A stretch of 64,000 nt of DNA from Symsagittifera roscoffensis (Eukaryota; Xenacoelomorpha; Acoela; Convolutidae), in contig NC_087063.1 of NCBI RefSeq assembly GCF_963678635.1, positions 20,900,701 to 20,964,700 of the forward strand, given 5' to 3'. Shown here piece by piece: positions 20,789-31,796 of the stretch. Under the pieces are notes generated by a model, which was not told the DNA's origin, searched no databases, and saw nothing but the letters and a program-made list of their open reading frames with translations. Position 1 is the stretch's first letter. Each line of letters begins with the position of its first letter. The position numbers and the translations under genes are program-made.

Positions 20789-22020
20789 GTAGTGGTGAGA
20801 TAGAGTTCAGTGAGTTTTTGGAGATGATGGTGGCCCAGATGCACGAGGCAGACGACACCGAGGCTGAAGTGATGCGAATGTTTCACGTCTTCGACAAGGA
20901 CGGAGACGAGTTCATCGACACTGCTGAACTCAAGTTCGTATCTCATTTATTGTTAATGCCGAACCGTACGCAATATCCTCCGCGTACACAATATGGGGAG
21001 CGGCGATGAAGTGGTTACGTCTCCGCCTCTCAATCGATAGGTCAGATGTTCGAGACCCACCGTGATCCGTGCTCGTTGCTTGAGGGCGAGGCAACATTAC
21101 CCAGCCCCCCAGAAATACCAAAAAAAAATTGCATGTAGTTCTTAAGCAGGGGCACAACAGCAATTCTCCGTGATGAGCTGTACAGCTCGTACGTTAGTTC
21201 TTTCCCTCGTGGATGATTGGTCTTAAACCCTTTTCGGCCAAGACTCCGTCGGAAGTTCTTTACCCTATAACCTTTCATTTTGACGAAGGAAAATAAGTTT
21301 TTTGAACATTTCAGCTCGTAGAAACTCGTGGCAAAAAAATTAATTTACCTAATAAACGCCGTTTGGACCGATTAAGTTGTTCAATGTCACCGATAATGCC
21401 CAATCATTTGGCGTTAGCTATAGAAAAAATTTAATTTACAGTGGAGTTTTGCGATGCGAAATTTTTAAACTCTTACTCAGAACGACGTTTTCTTTCAAAA
21501 AATGATAACAGAGCAAAAAATTTAGCCATATATGGTAGAAATTCTAGGACCTTGGTAGAGCACAAAAAACTCTGGATCTTCATGTTAATCATTTCTCTCC
21601 CCTCTCCCTATTGCAATAGGGGGGGGGGGGGGGATAGTTTGCAAGGTATAAAATTTGTATATGCTTAACTGTTCAATTTGTTTTTTGTTCAATAGTGGGA
21701 GGGGGTATTCAATAGCGGGAGGGGGGTATTAACTGTTCTTTAGTGGGAGGGGGGTATTCGTGAATATTTGACATTTCAGTTTGACTATCAGCATAAATTC
21801 AGTTGCTCGTTTCATTCGTGCTTTCAGTCACTTTTCTCAAATTTGGCGCCTTTACCCAGCCGTAATTTTGTCAATTAATTTTTATTGTTGCAGATTGATA
21901 TTTATGAAGATGGGCGAAAAAGTCTCTGACGAGGAAATCGACCTGATCATTGAAAAGGCAGACAGAGACGGAGATGGGAAAATTGGGTGGGAGGATTTCT
22001 ACAAGCTCATGATGGACTGA
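20789..22020 (+). CDS. Calmodulin-like EF-hand protein, last two coding exons
   Basis: Exon 20789-20933 begins after an AG, inside the second EF-hand loop (SGEIEFSEF), and carries EF-hand 3 with a canonical loop DKDGDEFIDTAE. A donor AA|GTTCGT and the acceptor TTGCAG at 21888-21893 join it in frame to exon 21894-22020, which encodes FMKMGEKVSDEEID and EF-hand 4, DRDGDGKIGWED, ending in TGA. EF-hand 4 has Asp rather than Glu at loop position 12, which usually lowers calcium selectivity. Length and motif order match the calmodulin C-terminal lobe. The exons for EF-hands 1 and 2 are not in the window and may lie beyond element A, which would then be inside an intron. A retained fragment of a dead gene is possible. 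Confidence 0.8.
21600..21770. repeat. G-rich low-complexity tract in the intron
   Basis: A run of about 14 G near 21619 is followed by three copies of a unit like AGTGGGAGGGGGTATT between 21695 and 21760. It may form G-quadruplex structure; no gene is seen. Confidence 0.6.
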
Positions 22021-25000
22021 AAACATTTCATTATTTTTTCACTGTAAAGATTCACTTATACTTTTATTTAACAATGACTATAATAGAAAAAAGCCTTCTT
22101 CAAATATGACGAAGACTAAAACCATAGAACATGTCGAGTTACGTCCTAAAAAGTTTTTTTTTTCTAAGATGTGACAGTGCAATAGTTGTTTTTCGTCTAA
22201 TCAGGGACGGATTTAAAATATTCTCGTGAAAGGGCTAATTTTTAAAAAGTTTTCAGTTTATTCTCGAAAAGATTATCTCGAAGTGGGGTCAATTTTTGAA
22301 AATTTTTCTAAAAATGTGTCCTAATTTTTTACTATACTGGCCTAAGTTTTTTTCTGAATTCTCCGAAAACCCAAAAAAGACACTTTGTTTGCGCCGCAAA
22401 AAAACAAAATTAGAAGTAGATGCCACTTTTCGCGCTTTCTGGTGAGAGCAGTTGCAAAAGGTTCAACCTCCCAAATCCACTTCTAAATTGTCAATTTTGC
22501 CCTTAAAACCAAGCATATAAAAAAAGCATATCGAAAATTTCCAAAGAAATAATTGGGGCGTAGCTTATTTGCAAGTCGCTGCAGCATATACTTTATCTCT
22601 TCAAGCATTATGAGCTGCAGGGTTAGACAAAGATTAAAATATTAAGGGCTAAGATTATGGTATTATTAGCTGCCCTTCAGGAATAGATACCCACTTTTGG
22701 CATATAAGTATCCGTATTCTTTCTCCACTTTAACGATGCGAATATTTCATAAAGAATCAATTCACTTCAGAAATATCGCTCGTTCATTGCAAATGCACAT
22801 TTTGAAAGCAGCATTTTTAACTATGGTTAGCGCAGTGTCAATCTCCTAGAAGAACTTCTGTTGAAATACATTATGAAAATGATGCGTTATTTTTTATAAA
22901 ATACAAAAAACGTTTCCATGAAAATTGGCGGTGTTATTTAGCTGCAACAAAACGAAAATCGGGGAAGAAAATAAACGTCGCACAAAATGTCTGTCTTCAA
23001 ATTCACTATCGCGCTGTATGAATTGACTGTACTCAGACCTCGGTTGAGTTAACCAGTTTGCAGGCATAATTTTTGAAATTGGTTAGGGAATGACTTTTCT
23101 TTTTATGCACCCTTTGATGTGAAATTTTATGCGTCTTTCCAAAGCAGCGTCAAGTTCTTTTAACTGTGCCATTTTAACTTGATCTAATCAAGTCGGGTAG
23201 ATTGTTCACATACTTACAGCAAAAATCGGAGAGGAAGTGGCGGAAATTTAATTTCAGGGGTTCCAGAGCCTAGTGCTGGCATCATATTGCTAAGTGGGTC
23301 TTTTAGAGCCCCCAATTTAAAGTGATCGGAGCCGGGGATTAAATCAGCCGTTTCAAATTTGACCCATAAACGCAGATAAGATACATTAATTTTCATCTTC
23401 CAACCTGAGACTGACTAACAGTGCCAAAAAGCAAATCCTCAGAATTAAATTACCCCAACTGCGATCGACAAAGGTCATCCAATAACAAATTGACAATCTT
23501 GGTAAGTTAATATTTTGCTTGTTTGACTTCTTTTTAATGTAATGATGACTGCTCGTGACAGTGCAAAGCCTTGAACATTCTTACAGCCATATAAGAGTTC
23601 TCTGATTTTTTTTTCGGTGATCGTTCAATAGTTTTTTTTGGAACTCAAATTTTACGTTGTGTAACACGTATTAATTGATGAAAATTCATAAATCATCAAA
23701 TCCAAACCCTCATAACTTACAAAATCGGAGAGAGTACTTATTGACTTTTGCACATTCAAAAGTTTATGCACTCTTTTAAAGTTGAAGCCATAATAGTTCT
23801 AATTAAAGAAAAACACATATACTGGAACAAATCAAATAGAAATAAAATCAACAAAAAATTTGAAAAAAAAAATTATGCCCAGAGGTGGGGAACATTGAAA
23901 GTTCTTTTTTTCATTGTTTAACGTTTTGTGCGAAATTTATTTTTATTTGGCGTTTCTTAGTCAAAGATTTGCAGTGCATTTTCATCAAATTGGCCTAATT
24001 ATTCCGACTCTCGAAGAAATGCAGAATAGTTATCCTTGGGGTAGTTTTTTATTCAGTCAGGTTTCGCCGATCGAAATAATTGTGTTTAACAAAAATATTA
24101 TATACACCAATGAAGATATCGACTCCCTGAGTTCAAATATAAAAAAGATAATTTACCTCCAATCTCTTTTTGTAAAGTTCTCGTGTCAATTTGGCCATGT
24201 TCTGAACAAACTTATGCGCGCTGTGAAGACTACTGCAATTTATTGTTTCGACTTTCGAAGAAAGCGAGAAATTTATATGCTTGGGGTGATTTTTTAAATC
24301 AATGATGCTCGACCTCTTGATTAGCTTGTGGTCAGTTGAGTCTAGACACCACTGTAGTAACTTGCCATGAGTATAGCTAAAACAGCTTGTTTTATCACCC
24401 TGCACTACAAAATCGTTCCAAATTGAAATGAGGCAGCTAATTGGTTTTATTAACTCCATAAACGACTCAAGTCGCAACTACTTTTTGATGTTATCAGCCT
24501 AAAATTCATAGTTTTTCAAACAAAAATATTAACAAATTATCCGAGACCAATTAAAGGGCCGTTGCAACATTCAAGGTTTTGCAGTGATACGATCAGTCTT
24601 GTTTACGCTCGGAGAACTATCTCGCAAAACGGAACTGTTCCAAAACGAAGTGAGGCAAGCTAATTGCTCGCATTAATTAATTGCACTCATGATATTGTCT
24701 AAAAATTATGGCTTTAGGAATATTCTTTACCAACATCTAATTGATACCGATTACGGGGCTTCGCCCTGATACACAAGCAGTCGTTTCTGCAGTTATAAAC
24801 ATCATTATCTTGACAAATATTGATGGAAAATGAAAAAAAAAACTGACTTTTTAATTTGATACTCAATCTAAAAATTTGATGTCTTCGATATTTCGCATAT
24901 AAAAATTCGCCCTTCTTGTCCTTCTTTTCTCACCTGCATTTTTCTTTACGGAAAAGTTGTTTCTAAAAAAGCAGACTCTGGCAAAATTTGACATGCAGAC

Positions 25001-27981
25001 TAGGAATCTACTCTAAATATAATCCGTTTTCATACATATATTTCTAAAACAACTCGTTACAACATAAGCTTGATGCTTACATTACGATGGCCAGAGAAAA
25101 GTCAAAACTTTTTGTTTGTATAAAAACTGGCCCGAATACAAAAATACCGCTTTTTTTCAAAATTCTTAACAACAAACGCAACGGTCAGTTTCAACTGCTC
25201 GTCCCCAAAACCACACCAAGATGCTTACACAAAATTGATGCTTACATTAAGATGGCCAGAAAAATAAATCAATTTTTTTTATGATGAAAACTGGCCCGAA
25301 TACAAAACACCGCTTTTTTCAATTTCTTAACAGCAAACACAACGGTAAGTTTCAACTGTTCGTCCACAAAGCAAATGATATTATGTCTGACGTTTTTTGA
25401 TTTTAACTATCCCAGCAGTACAAGGCTAATTTCAATTAATTGAAGCAGCATAAATCCTTATAGCATATTTTTAAAGCGTGGGATGACAATCAATGCTTGG
25501 GAGGACTTAAACAAAAAATTGGTTGTTCTAGTAGATAATTAAATTGTTTTGATTGAGATTTTTGAAGGTTAAAAAAACTTTTTGCAGTACACTTTATACG
25601 GAAAAAATTAGGAAATCATTTTCGCCAGATGCTTTGTTGGCTAGCGAGCTATGCGTACCTCGGCGCTTCGCGCCTATTATAGTATGGCGCTTGTACTTCA
25701 ATTTGTGTCCCAATTCTTTCCAGCTCAAACATAACTAAACTTCAATCTATTATCAGCTGATTTCATATTCCTCCATATTGTTCCGAGTTTCGAAGAAAGT
25801 GCAGAACAATTATGCTTGTTGTGGTTTTTTCTAATTCAGTCAGTTTTCGACTAATTAACAAAGTGTACACCATCTGGAAGATATTGTTTGCGTGGGCTCA
25901 AATTAAAAATATATATATTTTAATTGTTTATTGCAAAATAACAGGGGTTTGAAAATTGCAAATTTTACCCAATTGGGATAATTAGCGCGCGATAAACTGC
26001 GTTCTTATAACACGTGTTAGTGGCAAATAATTGCGTTCCAAATTGAGCTGAGGTCAGCAAATTGGTCCTTTTAACACAATACGAGCCACTTAACACACAC
26101 TTTCTATTTTAAATAACACGTGGGAAGATTAAATAAAAAAAAAACGAAAAAAACTTTAAGTCTTTGCACTGATATACGAGCAATGTTGTTGAACTAAATG
26201 AGTGAAATCTAATGGATTTCTTTGAGAACTGTGCAAGTTGATTTTTTTGCAAAATTTGAATTTCAATTTTTTAAACACTGAATTTTAATTGGTTATTGAG
26301 CCTAAATGTTCTTTTCGCATCCTTCAGTTTCTACATCACGAGGGTTTCTACCGCCTCTAACTATGAATCTCTCAGTTGTAAACAGACCATTCTATGAATA
26401 CAGCCGCTAGAGCTGCTAGCAGAGTAGAGAATATTAATCATAAGTTTCCTAAGCAAACAAGAAAAACATTCGTTTTTATGTACGAACTAAAAATTTTACA
26501 ATCACACTTTGAGGGTAATTTTTTGTTTCCTGCTTCATGCCAAATTTTTCATGATCAATTGAAAAAAAGAAAGTAAGCCTAAGTTGTTCAAATCCTCCAG
26601 TGTTAGTTGTTCTCAGGGTCAAATGTGGTCTCAAATGAAAATTTTTTCGGTCGTGATTCGGATTGCAAAAAATAGTAGTTTTCTTGGCATCGAGAAGAAT
26701 TTTTACGGTTTTCAAATTGATTGACGTACAATTTACTAGTGATTCAATGAGAATCCTATGTATGTTTATTTTCATCAAAAACAAATCCTGGTTTCCTATC
26801 TGAACTTTCGCAATTCGAACAATAATTTGGCAATTCTTTTGCCTAACTTATTTCAAAAAATTTTCAATTTGAAAACCAGAAACATCAGAAAAAATGAATT
26901 AGTAGGCAATTTTTCATTTATTTTTTTGCTTAGTAAACTGTTTTCTTCAATCATTGCGGTCAAAACTTCTGGTGCTACGTGCATAGCAGCCGGTCATCTT
27001 TTATGTTGCGCATGTGGTTTTTTGTTTGTTTAATCATGTTGCTTATTTAAAACTCCTTTTGACCAAATTTATCCATTTTTAAAGCAGTATATATATTTTA
27101 CATAAAAAACTTAGCAAAGCTTTCAAAATAACTTTCATTGTAAGTATAGCTGCTATGAAAATTGAACAAATTGCCGTGTATCTACAGAGTATTTTTTATT
27201 TGTCAATAATGTTTAGTCGTGCAAAATTGGGATATGACTGTCGAAACCAATTTAACTATATTGAGACTAGATAAGTGATTCAAAAAACTGCAGTAAACAT
27301 AAGATATTTGCCAAAATTAGTTCCGACTTAATAAAAGGCAGTCGAAACGTTCAGGATTTTACCCTGGTTTAAGCACTCTCTCTCGTTAACTATTTCAGAT
27401 CACCTTATCTAGATAGAGAGTGAGTGCAATGTTCCTTTCGACTTTTAAAGTTTTCGGCGAAGTGCGCATCATTTAAGAAAGTAAGTTTAATTACCAATTC
27501 AACTTTTTAGAGGTGCTTAAGCTAACCGATTTGAATGCTAATCAGCAAAATGTCCCAAAATTCCGTGACTGCTCAAGTTGGGATTTTGTTTTGTTTCAGC
27601 GAGCAGTAACTGTTTTACAAAGATTGTTGCCTTTACTCGCCAACGACTTAATTTCTATCTTTTACTTTTTCTGCTCTTTTTTTTAAATTTCTTTAGTAAA
27701 TAGCACTCAAATGCATGCTCATGGTTCCCAAAAACAACGTTCCAATAAGTGCCAAAAAATATAGTTGGAAAAAGCCACAACTGTTTAATTAAACGTTATT
27801 AAACGTTAAGATTACGTTTTTAAATTACAATTTCAGAATAGTTAAATTGTTGGTCGCTAAAAATTTGAGTTATGAGACTATAAGTGACTGATTATTTGTT
27901 CAGTTTGGGAGCTAACTTTTGGCTACTAAATGTGAAAAATGTTTCTTCATTTTTGAAAATCTTTCTTTATGTTTTGGCACT
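22021..27981. other. Host DNA with decayed interspersed repeats
   Basis: No credible gene was found. At about 22203 a sequence CAGGGACGGATTTAAAATAT begins that resembles the ends of the short elements at 61970 and 61618. Stretches at about 24120-24260, 24400-24800 and 25880-26190 resemble the ~540 bp repeat at 49021, 50160 and 52738, including a ...GGGGCTTCGCCCTGATAC hairpin remnant at 24754. ORFs of 60-127 codons here have no recognisable features. Confidence 0.45.
25066..25390. repeat. Diverged ~162 bp tandem duplication
   Basis: The block starting TTGATGCTTACATTA at 25069 and containing ACTGGCCCGAATACAAAA recurs from 25231 with about 85-90 percent identity by eye. Function unknown. Confidence 0.65.
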
Positions 27982-27985
27982 CTTG

Positions 27986-28395
27986 TGAGTTAGGACCGAT
28001 GGGTATAACTCATAGAGTAATTTCGGATAGGGTACACCGTCTGCTCGTCACGCTATCTAATTTTCGGCCGGATAGATTCGTGCAACTTCTTAGTCTAATA
28101 CCGATCCTAATCTTACTCTTATACTATCTAGTCTCAGGTTGTTTAACTAGTCTCTGCTAGGCTCAATAGATCTAGGGTATACTGGTTTATTGCGGTTGCT
28201 GAAGTCTTCTTGGAGAGTCAACTAATTTCTAAGTTAAATTCAATTCTCTCTGGTGCTGAAATTACAAGTAATTTCAGCACTTACAAATAAGTGGATTGTT
28301 AGTCAGATGGATCATGATTGGTTAATATTAAATACTTTACATTGGTAAAATATCTAATTTATCCAATCATAAAATGTAGTTTAGATCAGGTTCCA
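27986..28395 (-). repeat. 3' LTR of element B
   Basis: 410 bp, preceded by target duplication CTTG. It contains the perfect 28 bp dyad at 28253-28280 (13 bp arms GTGCTGAAATTAC, AA spacer). No difference from the 46167 LTR was seen. Confidence 0.97.
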
Positions 28396-29987
28396 CCCAT
28401 CCGGGTTTTACAGAGTTTTTTAGAATAGTCTTTCTGCAATTCAAAGGATGGATGATGGACGTTGGTATTTGGCGAACATCTTATTTCTTCTGGGTTTTCT
28501 TATTAGAGAAGTCCCAGATTCAATCGTTGTGTCTTCTCAAGACAACGACTGGGTCTTTGCAACAAACTCAAATCTGATTTCAGAATGGTTGGCTATGTCA
28601 GGTTTTTCTGTTTCGTTGATGAGAACTTCTTTGTGTTTTGATCTTGTCTAGGAATGGCGTGGAGATTGTGCGTGGAGGAGATGCCTGGTTACTCGGATCT
28701 GTACGTATACTTGAACATCGAGGTGGTCATTGGTCTAGTTCAATGAAGTCCTTTTCTGCGAAGTCAAGTCGTACTCTAAATCCTTTGAGTTGTGATTGTG
28801 ATCGGCATATTGATTGTAGTTGGCCATTCTTTCTCGAGTGTAGTGGGGTCGTTTTGTCTTTGGATGTTCGTCCTTGGTGTTGTATTCTGATCTATGTATT
28901 GCATAATGTAATTTACATTTTATAAAACTTTTATTAGTTTAATATTTTTTAATTATGATTTTAGTTAGTTGTTTTCACAAAAGCTTTTTGTTTTAGTTCA
29001 GTTATTTTGAAGAGTTACTCACCCTTGAGTAGCTCTTATTAAAAATAGGAGTGTGGTCACAAAGCGTGGATGTAGCGCGGTGGGTTAGGCCGGCTATAGA
29101 GCATGCTCAGGACGTCCTTCCTGGTGGGTTAGGCCAGGAGTGGGAGTATGATTGCATGCGGTTTTTGTGAGAGGTCCTGTTATGTGACAACGTTTTATGT
29201 TGGGTTTGTTGTGGTTTTTCTTATGTTTTGTTGGTTGTGTCCTTTTTTCAAAAATCAAATTGTTTGTGGTATGGGTTTGTCTTTCGACTTTTTTGTGTTT
29301 TATTATTTCTTTCTTAGACTTTATAATAGTCTTCAAAAGAATAAATTATCCAGTTTTAAACTGGGTTAATCCGGTTTGGGTACCGTTGGTTTCCTTTTCT
29401 TAGTCATGCTGTTATGCTATGTGTTGTGGTGTTTAGTAAGCTGCATTGGTTAGTTTTGTTTAGTATATAATTCCTTTCCAACCGGGTTAAGGGAAAGTTT
29501 GAAACTTGTTATCGTGTGTTAGAGTTGTTGAGTTGTGAAAGCTTGAAACTGAAATTCATTATTTAAACAATTCTTCGTGGGCGAGCTGTGCGAGTTTGGA
29601 TAGAATTCTTGTGCGAGTGAATGAAAATATCAAAAGGTGAGTACTGCATTTGCTTCTTATTAATTTACTACATAGAATTTTTAATTTTACTGCTAGTTGT
29701 TGGGGAAAATTAAGTTACAAATTTTCATCATTTTTAGATTTACTGCTTGTGGGGGAAAAATTTATAAATTAAATTACTGCATTGGTATTATATTTATTTA
29801 ATTATTTGGTGTAAAAAATTAATAGAGTTTTAAACAGTTTGAAGAAGTTTTCAATTTTTATTTTCTTTTGTGAATTTTTCAGATGATCGTTGGGTGAAGG
29901 CTAAAATTCTAAAGAAAACATGGATAAAGAATGGTGAGTTTCTAATATTTTAATTAGTTAGTAATATGTATAATTCATACTTACCTG
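28396..29987 (-). other. 3' region of element B
   Basis: 1.6 kb without a sense-strand gene. It shares with A the GC-rich segment with two GGTGGGTTAGGCC copies (about 29078 and 29122) and two open plus-strand frames (28448-28651 and 28638-28925). About 560 bp at 29738-30297, spanning the end of ORF3, is absent from A. On the minus strand, CAG|GTAAGT directly follows the ORF3 stop and is a consensus splice donor. Confidence 0.55.
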
Positions 29988-30038
29988 TTAGTCGTCGGGG
30001 AAGAAACCGTGGGGGAAGATGTCGTGGATGAGATCTGA
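29621..30038 (+). CDS. Possible antisense spliced mini-gene of 37 codons (speculative)
   Basis: This is on the strand opposite to every other B gene. ATG at 29621 reads MKISK and reaches a donor G|GTGAGT at 29637. An acceptor TTTTTCAG ends at 29882. Exon 29883-29933 reads DDRWVKAKILKKTWIKN and ends at another donor G|GTGAGT. An acceptor CCTGTTAG ends at 29991, and the frame continues to TGA at 30036-30038 with an acidic end. All three joins keep the frame. The peptide is basic then acidic, with no family recognised. The third exon overlaps the end of ORF3 in antisense. Copy A lacks exons 2 and 3. Chance splice-site matches in AT-rich DNA are the alternative. Confidence 0.25.
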
Positions 30039-31796
30039 AGTTGTTAGTAATTTAGCTAAAATGCGGATGATATTTTTAGTTTGAAGTAGTGGCCAAAGCA
30101 ATTGAAGTGCTTTAATGGTGGTTAATTCTTCAGTGCCAACTGCAAATTCATAAGGTGTGTTTTGGATTAGATTATATAATTTGTGATTGAATTTAGTGTT
30201 ATGGATGAATTCTAAAATGGGGATTTCTATAGGTTGTACAAACTCGTGTGGGATAAGGAAGGGTCGGGATTCTTCTGCATTGAAGGTCTTGGTGATTGGA
30301 CAAAAAATATACATTTGGGTTATGGGATCATAATTTCGAAGAATACCATGAAGGTTAGTATCTTTAATGCAATATGTGAAGTTAAGAAAGAATGGTGAGG
30401 TGTATTTGGAATTGATGAATTGAAAACGATGGTGTGGTTGTCTGGAGGGAGTGTGTAGGTCGAAGTGATTTTGGATAAAACGATAATAAGTATATGTGTG
30501 TGTTTGTTTAGTGCGCAACATAATATCGTGTGAGCAGTGCAAATCTCTTTCATGTGGTGCAAGGAAATGAAAGGTTAGTGAAAATATTTGGAAGCGTTCT
30601 TTAAAACTTTCGTAGGCTTGTGTGTCTGTTAGTGCTTCTGAAATAATGTGGTCAAACTTGCGATCGAAGATTTTTAGTGTAAATACATATGGTGTTTTAA
30701 TGAAAAATTTCTCGGTGATTTGTGGGTTAGCGAAGCGATCGTCGTCTAAGAATTGATCTTGGTTAGCTCTGATGATGTTATGATCGTAATATTCTAGTGT
30801 ATATTCATTAGCTCGGGGTGCAGTGTGTGTTTTTAGTGATTTTTTATATCCAATGTAGGTAAATTGTTTAGATGTTAGTGGTGTGGTGAGTCGATATAGC
30901 ATGTTTTTATTTCGTTCTATATCGATGTGAGTGTTAGATAAGGGTAAGCAAAGGGGATTAGTAAAATGATAATATGAGGTCCAAGGAAGGGTAGGCATTA
31001 AAACGTGTTCGTCTACAAAGTTACGTGTCTCGTTAGTGTCGTGAGGGGTGTTTAAGGTGTATTGTGGAAATGAGGGTAAGGTGATAGCTAAAAATTCTTT
31101 TGTGTTAGTGTGTTTTGGATGGTTGATATATTCACGGGCTGTTCTTGGTTTCGCTGGGAAAGGATGGTTGGGGAACTTTCTTTTAAAAGTGCGGTAAGCT
31201 CTATTAGTGCTGAGTGAAGATTCAGTAGATGTGGATGATGGTGCTAATGATTCAGTATAAATTGAAGAGGCTGTAGGGGTAGGAGGGTTGGATGAATCTA
31301 TTGTGGATGAGATTTGGTTTATGGTTGGGATGTCAAAGTGATAGGGTTGTTGTTGTAGGGTAATGAAATTATCTAGTTCTGGGGAGATTCGGGGGGTATC
31401 TGGAGAATGAGATGATTGGTCTGAGTGAAGTGAGGAGTAGGTTGGAGTGACTTGGGAAGCATAAGAGGGTGTAGAATTGGTTGGGTCAGGGTTATTTGGT
31501 AATATGGGTTGAAAAGGGGGTTGGGAAAAAATTGAGGGATTGGTGGGAAAATTATTGGATGGAGATGGTTCAGAGTCGGCAAATTCATCGGGGGTTTCAA
31601 TATTCGGGTTATTGAGTTGTGATGTGGAGTATAAAACTGAGATGTGTGAATTAGTATCGGAATTCATGCCTGATGTTACATTACTGGTTGGGAAATCGGG
31701 TGGCGGGAAAGCAAAAATTGGTATTATTGTAATGGGAGTAGTGAGATTGGTTGGGTGGGAATTTGAACGGAGTAGGGATCCAAGTTGTCGGCTCAT
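29988..31796 (-). CDS. ORF3 of element B, complete, unknown function
   Basis: A 602-codon frame starting at an ATG that overlaps the envelope stop as ATGA (31793-31796). Residues 1-200 are Pro/Ser/Asn/Thr-rich and probably disordered. Residues ~215-602 are conserved with A as far as A extends, with few charged clusters, many Tyr, Phe and His, and scattered Cys (LHCSHDIML, NFTYCIKD, YIFCPITK). The C-terminal 99 residues are helix-like (TIKALQLLWPLLQTKNI) and end FFPDD. There is no signal peptide or membrane anchor. Being the last gene and coupled to the envelope stop, it could be a structural or host-interaction protein acquired with the envelope. A weakly conserved viral nucleoprotein is one possibility I cannot test. 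Confidence 0.75.
   Translation of the reverse strand: MSRQLGSLLRSNSHPTNLTTPITIIPIFAFPPPDFPTSNVTSGMNSDTNSHISVLYSTSQLNNPNIETPDEFADSEPSPSNNFPTNPSIFSQPPFQPILPNNPDPTNSTPSYASQVTPTYSSLHSDQSSHSPDTPRISPELDNFITLQQQPYHFDIPTINQISSTIDSSNPPTPTASSIYTESLAPSSTSTESSLSTNRAYRTFKRKFPNHPFPAKPRTAREYINHPKHTNTKEFLAITLPSFPQYTLNTPHDTNETRNFVDEHVLMPTLPWTSYYHFTNPLCLPLSNTHIDIERNKNMLYRLTTPLTSKQFTYIGYKKSLKTHTAPRANEYTLEYYDHNIIRANQDQFLDDDRFANPQITEKFFIKTPYVFTLKIFDRKFDHIISEALTDTQAYESFKERFQIFSLTFHFLAPHERDLHCSHDIMLRTKQTHTYTYYRFIQNHFDLHTPSRQPHHRFQFINSKYTSPFFLNFTYCIKDTNLHGILRNYDPITQMYIFCPITKTFNAEESRPFLIPHEFVQPIEIPILEFIHNTKFNHKLYNLIQNTPYEFAVGTEELTTIKALQLLWPLLQTKNIIRILAKLLTTSDLIHDIFPHGFFPDD

Noticed and set aside
23914..24297. 127-codon plus-strand frame
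   Set aside because: Overlaps decayed copies of the interspersed repeat; no domain or bias.
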